Shown: positions 14,939-22,489 of the stretch, piece by piece
Numbering within the stretch: position 1 is the stretch's first letter
How the letters are laid out: every line of letters starts with the position of its first letter
Assembly (NCBI GenBank): GCA_002428935.1
Contig: DIYG01000074.1
Span: forward strand, 1 to 22,489
Reading direction: 5' to 3'
DNA: 22,489 bases
From: Halieaceae bacterium UBA6060
Lineage (GTDB): Bacteria > Pseudomonadota > Gammaproteobacteria > Pseudomonadales > Halieaceae
The notes under the pieces: generated by a model
Told to the model about the DNA's origin: nothing
Database searches by the model: none
Seen by the model: the letters and a program-made list of their open reading frames with translations, nothing else
Program-made: the position numbers and the translations under genes

Positions 14939-15462
14939 TCCTATACCGAACCGCTCGCACCTTGGGTCGACGAACCGGGACCGTGAGCTTTCTGCTCCTG
15001 GCTTCACTCTTGGCGACAACATCCGCTGCGGCGCAAAACCTGCGTCTAACCCTGGCCGCAGAGCCACCAAACAGCGGTGTAATCAGTACCCGCAGTGCTC
15101 AGGATATCTCTCTGCTGGTCGCTTCCGGCAATCGTGTCAGCTTCGCGCGATCCAGTGGTCGAGACTACCAGTTACAGGCGGGCGGCTTTTATTGGACCCA
15201 GGTGCAGGAGCTACCGCGAGACGCCGACGCTGTGGCTCTCACACCGACGTTGCAGGAAGACGGCAGCGTGGAAGTGCAGATGGATGTGTCGCGAAAAGCC
15301 GATACGCGGCAGCAGAGTTATAGCAGTACAGTGATGGCAATGCCTGGAGAGTGGGTACAGCTACTGGGCCCGGCTTCTACCGCAGGTAAAAACGTTAAAA
15401 CCTATGGCACCCGTTCTGCGAGTGCCGGTGAGTCGCTGTATTTGTTGGTGGAGAAGCCATAA
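14935..15462 (+). CDS. secreted protein with secretin-like beta region
   Basis: The GTG start overlaps the TGA of the WS/DGAT gene by four bases (GTGA), so translation is probably coupled. Residues ~15-34 form a signal peptide ending in SAAAQ, so the mature protein is periplasmic or exported. The middle and end (VALTPTLQEDGSVEVQMDV, then SYSSTVMAMPGEWVQLLGP) resemble the beta-hairpin segments of secretin proteins from type II/III secretion systems, in which conserved P-x-x-x-x-D-G-x-V and S-T-x-V-x-x-x-x-G-x-W/x-V-x-L-x-G patterns occur. At 175 aa it is far too short to be a pore-forming secretin and has no N-domains. I infer a small periplasmic beta protein. Its role next to two lipid acyltransferases is unknown. 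Confidence 0.7.
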   Translation: MILYRTARTLGRRTGTVSFLLLASLLATTSAAAQNLRLTLAAEPPNSGVISTRSAQDISLLVASGNRVSFARSSGRDYQLQAGGFYWTQVQELPRDADAVALTPTLQEDGSVEVQMDVSRKADTRQQSYSSTVMAMPGEWVQLLGPASTAGKNVKTYGTRSASAGESLYLLVEKP

Positions 15463-15473
15463 CGGCCATTCAA

Positions 15474-15493
15474 CCGCCGGGGAGGAACGGCGG
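15474..15493. terminator. hairpin between convergent operons
   Basis: CCGCCG (15474-15479) and CGGCGG (15488-15493) form a six-base GC stem with an eight-base loop, in the 32-base gap between the convergent lipid operon and hypE. A shared bidirectional terminator would fit here, but no U-tract follows on either strand, so the assignment is weak. Confidence 0.35.
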
Positions 15494-15494
15494 G

Positions 15495-16550
15495 TCAACA
15501 GATACGCGGCAATTGCTCACCGTGGAGCCAGTCGATGACTCGCTCGCCGCCGATGGCGGTTTCCATTCGCAGCAACTTGAGATCATCGTCGATGACCTCG
15601 CCAATGATCGCTGCATCCTGACCTTGCGGATGACCCTGCATGGATGCCAGCACCGCGTCTGCAGCTTCCGCTGCCACCACTGCCAGAAGCTTTCCTTCGT
15701 TGGCCACATGAAGAGGGTCCAAGCCCAGCAGTTCACAGGCGCCGCGAACTTCCGGACGGATAGGTAGAGCCGACTCTACCAGTCGAATCCCTACGGCGGA
15801 TTGATCGGCGATTTCATTGAGGGTGGCCGACACGCCACCGCGGGTGGGATCGCGGAGGCAGCGGATATGCGCGCCACCGGCCTCGGCCATAGTTGAAACC
15901 AGACCGTGGAGGGCCGCCGAGTCTGATTCGAGAGAGGTTTCGAATTCCAGGCCATTGCGCAACGACATGATTGCCACGCCGTGATCACCCAGGGTGCCCG
16001 AGGCGATGACTTTGTCCCCTGGGGAGCACTGGTCACCGGATACGCGCATACCGGGCAGTACACGACCAACCCCCGCTGTGTTGATAAACACACCGTCCGC
16101 CTTGCCGCGCTCGACTACTTTCGTATCGCCGGTAACGATACGAACACCGGCTTCTTCCGCCGCGTCGGCCATGGCGGAAACGATCTGGGCCAGGTCGACC
16201 AGGGGAAAGCCTTCCTCGAGGATGAAGCCACAGCTCAAATACAGGGGCTGGGCGCCGCCCATGGCCAGATCATTCACCGTGCCGTGCACCGCCAGGCTGC
16301 CGATGTTTCCTCCGGGGAAAAACAGCGGGGAGATGACGAAGCTGTCGGTGCTCATGACCAGGTCTTCGCCCGGTGGGGGGAAGCGTGCCTGATCGTTGCC
16401 CTGATTCAGCAGGGGATTGCTGAAGGCATCGCGAAACAGCAAATCGATGAGGTCCGCCATGGCTCGGCCGCCGGCACCATGGACCAGCTCAACCTTGCCA
16501 TGCTTTAGGTCCAGGCGCCGGGCCTGGCGTCGTCCTGCCTGCTCGCTCAT
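15495..16550 (-). CDS. hypE: hydrogenase maturation protein HypE
   Basis: HypE is a PurM-like ATPase that dehydrates the carbamoyl group placed on its C-terminal cysteine by HypF, making the thiocyanate that supplies the CN ligands of the [NiFe] centre. The C-terminus reads LPRIC, the required ending with the modified cysteine as last residue (C351). Other family marks are VELVHGAGGRAMADLI near the start, VMSTDSFVISPLFFPGGNIG and RDPTRGGVSATLNEIA. The length is normal. Its ATG overlaps the hypD stop by four bases (ATGA). It is the last gene of the operon and converges with the lipid operon. Confidence 0.97.
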   Translation of the reverse strand: MSEQAGRRQARRLDLKHGKVELVHGAGGRAMADLIDLLFRDAFSNPLLNQGNDQARFPPPGEDLVMSTDSFVISPLFFPGGNIGSLAVHGTVNDLAMGGAQPLYLSCGFILEEGFPLVDLAQIVSAMADAAEEAGVRIVTGDTKVVERGKADGVFINTAGVGRVLPGMRVSGDQCSPGDKVIASGTLGDHGVAIMSLRNGLEFETSLESDSAALHGLVSTMAEAGGAHIRCLRDPTRGGVSATLNEIADQSAVGIRLVESALPIRPEVRGACELLGLDPLHVANEGKLLAVVAAEAADAVLASMQGHPQGQDAAIIGEVIDDDLKLLRMETAIGGERVIDWLHGEQLPRIC

Positions 16551-17728
16551 GCGTTGATGGCGGAGGCTGGGATTTTTGTCGCCTGCGTAGGGACGCCGCG
16601 TTCAGCAGGTTCGCGGAATCGCCCGTAGGTGTAGTAGGCCGCGCAGGCACCTTCATCGGAGACCATGCAGGAACCCAGGGGATTCTCTGGAGTGCAGACC
16701 CGGGCAAACAGTTTGCAGTCCGTCGGCTTTTTGGCACCGCGCAACACCGCGGGGCATTCGCAGCTTTTCGTACCGTGGGACGGGATGTACTGCATGTCGA
16801 ACCGCCGCTCGGCGTCAAACTCGCGATAGGTATGGGCCAGGGCCAGGGCCGATGCAGGTATCTCCCCAAGACCCCGCCACTCGAAGCTGTCGCGACGCTG
16901 GAACACGTCAGCCACCACGGCCTGGGCGCGAGAGTTACCGCTTGGGGTTACCGCTCGCCGGTACTGGTTTTCGATATCGGCGCGACCCTCGTTAATCTGT
17001 CGTACCAACATGAGCAGCGACTGAAGGACGTCCAGGGGTTCGAAGCCGGCAATCACTACCGGTTTGCGATGCTGTGCGGCGCAGAAGCGGTAGGCATCGG
17101 AGCCGATGACCACACTGACGTGGGAAGGGCCGATAAAACCGTCGATGTCGACCCGGTCCTCACTGTTGGGGTCGACGTTGAGGATCGCCCCCATGGCGGC
17201 GGGGGTGAGCACGTGATTACAGAATACGGAAAAATTCTTTAGACCTTCTCGTCGCGCGGTCTGAATACCCAGGGCCGTTGGCGGCGTGGTGGTTTCAAAA
17301 CCGATGGCGAAAAACACCACTTCGCGATCAGGGTTAGCCCGCGCGAGTTCCAGGGCATCGCTTACGGAGTACACCATGCGCACGTCAGCACCTTTGGCGC
17401 GAGCTTTGAACAGGCTCTCGCCACCGCTACCCGGTACCCGCAACATGTCCCCGTAGGAACAGAGAATGACTTCCGGATGTTCGGTTGCCAGGCGTACGGC
17501 CATATCCAGGCGTCCCACGGGGAGTACGCATACGGGGCAACCCGGGCCGTGAATCAGATCGATGTTGGCGGGCAGCAGGTCGGGAACTCCGTAGCGAAAA
17601 ACCGCGTGTGTATGGCCGCCGCAGAACTCCATGAACCGGTAGCTGCGATCGTCGCGGATCTCATTGCGAATGGCTACCGTGAGGCGGCGGGCTCGTTCGC
17701 CATCGCGAAATTCATCAACGTATTTCAT
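16547..17728 (-). CDS. hypD: hydrogenase maturation protein HypD
   Basis: HypD holds a [4Fe-4S] cluster and, with HypC, is the scaffold on which Fe(CN)2CO is built. Visible motifs: FCGGHTHAVFRYG (C36), GPGCPVCVLP (C64, C67), and the C-terminal cysteine-rich cluster region (GTKSCECPAVLRGAK, TDCKLFARVC, GSCMVSDEGAC). I choose the ATG at 17728, which starts MKYVDEF, because GAGGAGG lies just before it. The frame is open seven codons further up (to 17749), but that extension lies within hypC and lacks its own site. The start overlaps the end of hypC by 14 bases. The length of 393 aa is slightly longer than E. coli HypD. Confidence 0.97.
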   Translation of the reverse strand: MKYVDEFRDGERARRLTVAIRNEIRDDRSYRFMEFCGGHTHAVFRYGVPDLLPANIDLIHGPGCPVCVLPVGRLDMAVRLATEHPEVILCSYGDMLRVPGSGGESLFKARAKGADVRMVYSVSDALELARANPDREVVFFAIGFETTTPPTALGIQTARREGLKNFSVFCNHVLTPAAMGAILNVDPNSEDRVDIDGFIGPSHVSVVIGSDAYRFCAAQHRKPVVIAGFEPLDVLQSLLMLVRQINEGRADIENQYRRAVTPSGNSRAQAVVADVFQRRDSFEWRGLGEIPASALALAHTYREFDAERRFDMQYIPSHGTKSCECPAVLRGAKKPTDCKLFARVCTPENPLGSCMVSDEGACAAYYTYGRFREPAERGVPTQATKIPASAINA

Positions 17729-17957
17729 CAAGAGCCTCCTCGAGCACACCGCTCTCGCTCATCAAGCGCAGGGTTTCTTGCGCCTCCGATTCGTTGAGCT
17801 TTGACAGGGCAAAGCCCACATGAAGGATTACGTAGTCGCCAACGGCAACGTCTTCTACCAGACTTACGTCGATGCGGCGCATGATGCCGCCCACGGAGGC
17901 CGTGGCTTGATCGTTGTCTTCAAGACGTTCCACGCGAACAGGTATGGCGAGACACAT
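17715..17957 (-). CDS. hypC: hydrogenase maturation chaperone HypC
   Basis: This is a small (80 aa) HypC/HupF/HybG chaperone. It begins MCLAIPVRV with the essential cysteine C2, which after Met removal binds iron together with HypD. The GDYVILHVGFAL segment with H46 is also conserved. It carries the Fe(CN)2CO unit to the hydrogenase large-subunit precursor. It lies three bases after the hypF stop and overlaps hypD by 14 bases, so expression of HypC and HypD, which act as a complex, is tightly linked. Confidence 0.96.
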   Translation of the reverse strand: MCLAIPVRVERLEDNDQATASVGGIMRRIDVSLVEDVAVGDYVILHVGFALSKLNESEAQETLRLMSESGVLEEALDEIR

Positions 17958-17960
17958 GAG

Positions 17961-20300
17961 TCAGTTCCCTGTTTTGCTTGTTGTGGCGGTGGTGGCCAGG
18001 TGTGGTTCAGGTGCGCCACCAAGGTTTTGTTCGAGCCGATCTTGGACGACCCAGGCCTGGCCCAGGGCAATACCGCCGTCGCCGGGGCTAAGGTGCTGCC
18101 ACTCGGTGAGCACCGTGAAGCCCTTTTCTTCAAGACGTTGGGGCAATACATCGGCCAACCAACGATTGAGGAAACAACCGCCACCCAAAGCTACCGTATG
18201 CAATCCAGATGCTTCAGCGGCCCGGCCTACCCAGGCTACAAGTGCCTCGATGAGCGTGCCGTGAAAGAGTGCGGCGCCCGCTTGTGGATCATTGCAGTTC
18301 AGCAGGCGATCAAAGAGTGCGTTGAGATTTAGCTGATGTTCGTCATCCAGGGTGTACAGGCCGCGATCAGCTTCCAGCTTTTGACAATGGGCTTCCAGAG
18401 CCATGGGGGCTGCTGCCTCAAAGGCGGCGTGGTTGCAGATACCCAGCAGAGCTGCAGCGGCATCGAAGTAACGACCACAGGCCGTAGTGCTTGGTGCATT
18501 GGTTCCCCGGGCGAGTTGGCGGACGGCGTCGAACAGGGGCTCGCGACCCGCATACGGCAGTTCGCTGCCGCGCCCAAGGCCTTCGGCAATCCCGGTGGCG
18601 ATGCGCCAGGGCTCCCGCGCGGCGCGGTCTCCTCCTGGCAAAGGAATGGCTTGCAGGTGTCCCAGGCGCTCCCAGGTTGCGCCTTCGACGCGCAATAGCT
18701 CGCCACCCCAGCTGCCTCCGTCGGTGCCCACCCCGTGTCCGTCCAGGGCTAGCCCCAGGGTGGGACCCTGGTGTTTCGCAGCGGCGGCGATAGCGGCGAT
18801 ATGTGCGTGATGGTGCTGCACCGGTAGCAGGGGCAGGTCTAATTCTTGTGCCAATGCCTCGGCGAAACGTGTTGAGGCATAGTCCGGGTGTAGATCACAG
18901 GCGATAGCCTGGGGTTCGATCTTCAGCCAGTGCAGGAGCTCCCGGGCACTGGTTTGCAGCAGCTGATGGATCGCGGGGCTTTCAAGATCGCCGATGTGGG
19001 ATGAAAGAAACGCGCGGTCTTCTCGGGTCGCACATACGGTGTTCTTAAGATGCGCGCCCAAGGCAAGGACCGGCGCCCCCGGTTTCGCCAGCGGCAGCGC
19101 TGCAGGCGCATAACCCCGACCTCGACGGAGCATGATCTGGCGCTGGGGCGTGGCGCGCACCACGGAGTCGTCGCAGCCGTGGCTAATGCGGCGCGTATGG
19201 GAGACCACCAGATCGGCGATATCTCCCAGGGATTCTCGAGCCGCCTCATCATCCGTGAGCATGGGTTCGCCGCTGAGATTGGCACTGGTCATGACTAGCG
19301 CCAGATCGTTCGGTGAGTGCAGCCAGGCCGTGTCGTCGGGGCGTCCCAGAAGTTCGTGGAACACCAAGTAATGAACGCCTGTGTAAGGTAGCAGTACGCC
19401 CAGGGTGCCGAGACCCGGTGCTATGGCCTGGGGAAGGTCATAACCCGGTCGTCGATTGAGAATAACTATGGGGCGTTCTTTACCTTCGAGTAAAGCCTTA
19501 TGCCGGGGTGGCAATTCCACAAGCTCCGCGGCGCTGGCGCTGTTGGCCAGCATGACGGCGAAGGGTCTGGCATCGCGACGTTTGCGCTGTCGCAGACGAT
19601 CTACTGCGGTAGCGTTTCGGGCGTCACAAAGAAGGTGATATCCACCAATGCCCTTGAGGGCGACGATTTCGCCGGCGCGCAGGGCATCGGCAATACGCTC
19701 AACAGGATGAGAGAGACTGGGTCCACAGTGATGGCAAGCCACGGGCTCGGCGTGAAGGCGACGGCTGTTTGGGTCTCGGTATTCTTGGGAGCATTCGCTG
19801 CATAGGGAAAACGCGGCCATGCTGGTGCTGCTGCGATCATAGGGTACCCGCAGCGCCATGCTATAGCGCGGACCGCAATCGCAGCAGGCAATAAAGGGGT
19901 GCAGATAACGGCGATCTCGGGGATCAAAGAGCTCTTGGAGGCAGGTGTCGCACAAGGCCACGTCGGCAGGAATCGCGGGTATACCACTGGCAGCGCTGCT
20001 GGGCTGAATGCGGAACCCTCGTTCGCCTGTGGGTGTTTGCGGTGTTTCCTGCAGCTCGTCGATGCGCGCCAGGGTCGGTAGCGTGTCCGTCAGCCGGGTA
20101 ACAAACTCTTCGGCGCGCAGGCCTTCTACTTCGATGGTGACCCCTGCGCCGTGATTCAGCACCCACCCGGCCAGATCCAGGGCCTGGGCGCAGCGGTAGG
20201 CATGGGGGCGAAACCCAACCCCCTGGACCTGTCCGCACAGCTCCAGACGCAGGCGACGAACTTCGCCGGCGACGGGGGCGGGCAGGGCCTGGGTGTTCAC
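17961..20300 (-). CDS. hypF: carbamoyltransferase HypF
   Basis: HypF takes carbamoyl phosphate and ATP and transfers the carbamoyl group to HypE. Domains in order: acylphosphatase (GQVQGVGFRPHAYR, about residues 22-35), two zinc fingers (C117/C120/C139/C142 and C167/C170/C189/C192), a YrdC-like domain (KGIGGYHLLCDA, KRRDARPFAVM) and a Kae1-like carbamoyltransferase domain (VQHHHAHIAA, LGLALDGHGVG, ALGGGCFLNRWL). I choose the GTG at 20300, which overlaps the hypB stop by four bases (GTGA), giving 779 aa. A start at 20339 would add 13 residues, overlap hypB by 43 bases and precede the conserved domain without need. All expected catalytic segments are present. Confidence 0.96.
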   Translation of the reverse strand: MNTQALPAPVAGEVRRLRLELCGQVQGVGFRPHAYRCAQALDLAGWVLNHGAGVTIEVEGLRAEEFVTRLTDTLPTLARIDELQETPQTPTGERGFRIQPSSAASGIPAIPADVALCDTCLQELFDPRDRRYLHPFIACCDCGPRYSMALRVPYDRSSTSMAAFSLCSECSQEYRDPNSRRLHAEPVACHHCGPSLSHPVERIADALRAGEIVALKGIGGYHLLCDARNATAVDRLRQRKRRDARPFAVMLANSASAAELVELPPRHKALLEGKERPIVILNRRPGYDLPQAIAPGLGTLGVLLPYTGVHYLVFHELLGRPDDTAWLHSPNDLALVMTSANLSGEPMLTDDEAARESLGDIADLVVSHTRRISHGCDDSVVRATPQRQIMLRRGRGYAPAALPLAKPGAPVLALGAHLKNTVCATREDRAFLSSHIGDLESPAIHQLLQTSARELLHWLKIEPQAIACDLHPDYASTRFAEALAQELDLPLLPVQHHHAHIAAIAAAAKHQGPTLGLALDGHGVGTDGGSWGGELLRVEGATWERLGHLQAIPLPGGDRAAREPWRIATGIAEGLGRGSELPYAGREPLFDAVRQLARGTNAPSTTACGRYFDAAAALLGICNHAAFEAAAPMALEAHCQKLEADRGLYTLDDEHQLNLNALFDRLLNCNDPQAGAALFHGTLIEALVAWVGRAAEASGLHTVALGGGCFLNRWLADVLPQRLEEKGFTVLTEWQHLSPGDGGIALGQAWVVQDRLEQNLGGAPEPHLATTATTSKTGN

Positions 20301-21073
20301 CGCGTCGCCGCGACCATGGCGCGGGCACCATCCAACCACTGACGCCAGCGTTCCATGCCTTCACCGGTGCGCGCCGATACGGGGATCACCGCAATACCCG
20401 GATTGACTCGCCGTGCATTGGCAATAAGGGTATCCACGTCGAAATCCAGATGCGGTAGTAAGTCGACCTTCGATACCAGCATCAAAGACGAGGCGGCAAA
20501 CATATTGGGATATTTCAGGGGCTTGTCCTCACCCTCGGTGACAGAGGCGATGACCACTTTGTGCGCTTCGCCCAGGTCAAAGCCCGCTGGGCAAACCAGG
20601 TTACCCACGTTTTCGATAAACAGGACCCCGTCGCGCAGGGGCAGCTTGTGGAAGGCCTGATGAATCATATCGGCATCCAGGTGACAGCCGCGCCCCGTGT
20701 TGACCTGCAGGGCCGGAGCGCCCGTGTCGCGAATGCGGTCGGCGTCGTTACTGGTTTCCTGGTCGCCTTCGATTACCGCGCAGGGTAGGTCCTGTTGCAG
20801 GGTGTTTAGAGTTTCCACCAGCAGGGTTGTTTTGCCGGCACCTGGGGACGACACGAGATTCAGGGCCAGCACTCCGGCGTTGGCAAAGTGCGCACGGTTG
20901 TGAGCCGCAATGCCGTTGTTTTTGCTTAGGATGTCCTGCTCGACCTTCACGAGTCGCGCATTGTCCTCGGAGTCACCGCGCAGCACATCGACGGAAGGTG
21001 CTTCAGGCTCCTTGGGATGATGGTGCTCTTCGATTCGAGTTTCGCCCTCACTACAGCCGCATACGCCACACAT
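20297..21073 (-). CDS. hypB: hydrogenase nickel-insertion GTPase HypB
   Basis: HypB is a SIMIBI-class GTPase that with HypA inserts nickel into the hydrogenase large subunit. The N-terminus carries the high-affinity nickel motif CGVCGC (C2, C5, C7). Only a short EEHHHPKE stretch follows, not the long His-rich tract for nickel storage seen in some species. The P-loop is SSPGAGKTT (K81), the metal-binding switch site is GRGCHLD (C130, H131), and VSKVDLL is the NKxD-type base motif. The ATG at 21073 overlaps the last base of the hypA stop (TGATG), with GGAGGTGG just before it. The GTG one codon earlier is less likely. The length of 258 aa is usual. Confidence 0.97.
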   Translation of the reverse strand: MCGVCGCSEGETRIEEHHHPKEPEAPSVDVLRGDSEDNARLVKVEQDILSKNNGIAAHNRAHFANAGVLALNLVSSPGAGKTTLLVETLNTLQQDLPCAVIEGDQETSNDADRIRDTGAPALQVNTGRGCHLDADMIHQAFHKLPLRDGVLFIENVGNLVCPAGFDLGEAHKVVIASVTEGEDKPLKYPNMFAASSLMLVSKVDLLPHLDFDVDTLIANARRVNPGIAVIPVSARTGEGMERWRQWLDGARAMVAATR

Positions 21074-21414
21074 CACACCACCTCCAATTCTTTGAGTCTC
21101 AGCTCTTCACCCTGTTGCATAATGAGGGTGAAGCTTCCGCAATGGGGGCAGCCATCGCCCCGTTTTTCCACAGCGATTTCCCGGGAACAGTCCATGCACC
21201 AGCCTCGACCGGGAATCTCGCGAATATCAAGCTCCGCATTGGCCGCCACCGTATCGGCGGCGGAAACGTCGAAGGCGAAGCGCAGGGCGTGGGGGTCCAC
21301 ATGCCCTAGGGCCCCGACCTCGACGATGATTCGTCGTACGCGCTCAAAGCCATCTTTCTGGCGCTGCACGTCGATGAGTTCCAGCATTCCCTGGCACAGG
21401 GCCATCTCATGCAT
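21073..21414 (-). CDS. hypA: hydrogenase nickel metallochaperone HypA
   Basis: HypA binds nickel through its N-terminus (MHE, with H2) and hands it on with HypB. The zinc site has C73 and C76 (GWCMDCS) and C89 and C92 (DGCPHCGS). The length of 113 aa is typical. The frame is open much further upstream (to 21561), but that part lies inside the hupK-like gene. The correct start is the ATG beginning MHEMALCQGM, which shares one base with the upstream stop (TAATG). Coupling to both neighbours by one-base overlaps suggests strictly co-translated maturation factors. Confidence 0.97.
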   Translation of the reverse strand: MHEMALCQGMLELIDVQRQKDGFERVRRIIVEVGALGHVDPHALRFAFDVSAADTVAANAELDIREIPGRGWCMDCSREIAVEKRGDGCPHCGSFTLIMQQGEELRLKELEVV

Positions 21415-22489
21415 TAGGCGGCCTCCGAGTCTTTTTGCGTCAGGCCGTGTACGGACCAGGGCGCACAGGGATCCGCCGCCGTTACGCACAATCCCAGGGC
21501 GTCCGACCGCCGGCATTCCTCGATAAGGCGCTCCGCCAGACCGCCGGGTGCAAAGTGCCAATCCGTGGGTGCCAGGTATCGCCAGTGACGAACGCGTTGG
21601 TCGTCATCCAGGGCGACAAGATGATAGAGCGGTCCACGCGCGGTCATGGCGTGACCGACACCGACGCCCGGTCCCAGTTGACGCTGGGGTTCGTCCGTGC
21701 AGCTTTGCGAGCTCTCTTGCTCCAGAGCCGAGGCCAGGTACTGGGAATCCAAAAGAGCGCCGAGGATCAGTCGGGTGACAGGATTGAGTTTGTCGTTTTG
21801 ACGCAGGGTTTCACCCAGGGGATGGCGAGCCAGGGCCAGGGGACCTAGGCAGGGCGCATCGATCATACCGCTCTGAGCCAGGGCGCCCAGGGCTGTGAGG
21901 GGGCTGCCTAGATAGGTTCTCGCCCGTTCCCAAACCGCGGCCCCGCGTAGGGCTTCAAAGCGGAAATGGGCGTGTTTAGTTGCGCAGGCCAGGGTTTGAC
22001 GAAGCATCGCCTCAGATAGGGTTGCCGGTTCTGCGGCGGTATGTGTCGTCTCAGTCAGCGCCTGGTAAACCTCCTCATGAGTCGCCTCGACCAGAGAGCT
22101 AAGCGATGTCGGGAGCAGCGTGTGCAGGGCCGCTCCAAGAGCCGGACCTTCCAGGGATCGAAAGGTCTTCATGGATTTCAGATCCGGTGCCTGATCCAAC
22201 GCGCGAGGCCAATCCACGAGGATGCGCCAGGCCGCAGCCTGCGCCTGTTCACGCAAAAGGGTTTTGTCTCGCTCTTGGGCCAGGGCGGACGTTTCCCGGA
22301 TACCCAAAGCAGCATCGATCGCTCGTTGCGCGGCGATGCCCTGGGCCTCGGCGCACACGGGTAGCAGACGAGGGATTAGCCGCTGGGCTTCGCTGGCCTC
22401 ACCACCCACGACAAGGGCACCGAGATCTACCCGCTGGTGTTGGATACGCGGTCGGGCCTTATCGGCATACAGCGCGATAGCACCGGCGG
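21414..22489 (-). CDS. hupK: HupK-like hydrogenase accessory protein, 5' end missing
   Basis: The reading frame is open to the right edge. The codons before the GTG at 22409 (reading AGAIALYADKARPR then RVDLGALVVGGEA) fit a continuing protein, so the true start is outside the window. It resembles a degenerate [NiFe]-hydrogenase large subunit. LIPRLLPVCAEAQGIAAQRAI corresponds to the N-terminal metal-ligand region, with one cysteine where the enzyme has CxxC. The end DPCAPWSVHGL matches the C-terminal DPCxxCxxH of catalytic subunits, with the second cysteine replaced by tryptophan. It therefore cannot hold a normal NiFe site. This is the pattern of HupK/HoxV-type scaffold proteins, which assist transfer of the Fe unit in O2-tolerant or uptake hydrogenase systems. 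It is directly coupled to hypA. The family call is good; the symbol is likely but not certain. Confidence 0.8.
   Translation of the reverse strand, partial: AGAIALYADKARPRIQHQRVDLGALVVGGEASEAQRLIPRLLPVCAEAQGIAAQRAIDAALGIRETSALAQERDKTLLREQAQAAAWRILVDWPRALDQAPDLKSMKTFRSLEGPALGAALHTLLPTSLSSLVEATHEEVYQALTETTHTAAEPATLSEAMLRQTLACATKHAHFRFEALRGAAVWERARTYLGSPLTALGALAQSGMIDAPCLGPLALARHPLGETLRQNDKLNPVTRLILGALLDSQYLASALEQESSQSCTDEPQRQLGPGVGVGHAMTARGPLYHLVALDDDQRVRHWRYLAPTDWHFAPGGLAERLIEECRRSDALGLCVTAADPCAPWSVHGLTQKDSEAA

Noticed and set aside
20301..20339. 13-residue N-terminal extension of HypF
   Set aside because: It would overlap hypB by 43 bases; the GTGA-overlapping GTG at 20300 is the simpler coupled start.
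21415..21561. 49-residue N-terminal extension of HypA
   Set aside because: HypA proteins begin with MHE, which supplies the nickel ligand; the extension lies within the upstream gene.

Overview
The window looks like chromosomal DNA of a free-living, GC-rich gammaproteobacterium. I infer a marine lineage of the Cellvibrionales/Halieaceae kind, because a wax ester synthase-type acyltransferase, a PlsB-type acyltransferase, a TonB receptor remnant and a [NiFe]-hydrogenase maturation operon occur together. No rRNA, tRNA, CRISPR array or intact transposase was seen, so the taxonomic guess rests on gene content alone.

Layout, left to right. (1) 1-2530 is an accessory, partly degraded region. It holds the end of an RHS/YD-repeat protein that stops where the core should continue, two AT-rich genes for small secreted proteins of unknown function (the second has a chimeric-looking end), and fragments of other genes including the C-terminus of a TonB-dependent receptor. 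(2) 2538-4301 encodes a lipoprotein with degenerate YD-type repeats. (3) 4337-8541 is a hydrolase island. Two genes on the minus strand encode a V8/trypsin-like protease and an alpha/beta hydrolase. Divergent from them are a subtilisin-like protease and a small protein resembling a free-standing subtilase propeptide (inhibitor I9-like). None of the four has a recognisable signal peptide. (4) 8822-10018 is a Fic-family AMPylase-like protein with a C-terminal winged helix; its upstream region carries repeated GGCCA(A/T)T boxes. (5) 10123-10662 (minus) is a membrane-anchored retropepsin-like aspartic protease.

(6) 10884-15462 is a probable lipid operon: a PlsB-type glycerol-3-phosphate acyltransferase lacking the usual N-terminal segment, a WS/DGAT acyltransferase with a histone H1-like Lys/Ala tail, and a translationally coupled secreted protein with a secretin-like look. 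The first two could act at the start and end of neutral-lipid synthesis. (7) 15495-22489 (minus) is a tightly overlapped [NiFe]-hydrogenase maturation operon, in transcription order hupK-like (runs off the right edge), hypA, hypB, hypF, hypC, hypD, hypE. HypA/HypB deliver nickel; HypF/HypE make the cyanide ligand; HypC/HypD assemble the Fe(CN)2CO unit. The hydrogenase structural genes are not in the window and probably lie beyond its right end.

The best candidate for an undescribed system is the hydrolase island at 4337-8541: three different leaderless serine hydrolases plus a stand-alone protease-propeptide-like protein. Its architecture suggests a regulated intracellular proteolytic or conflict module. 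That is inference from domains and layout, not demonstrated function.
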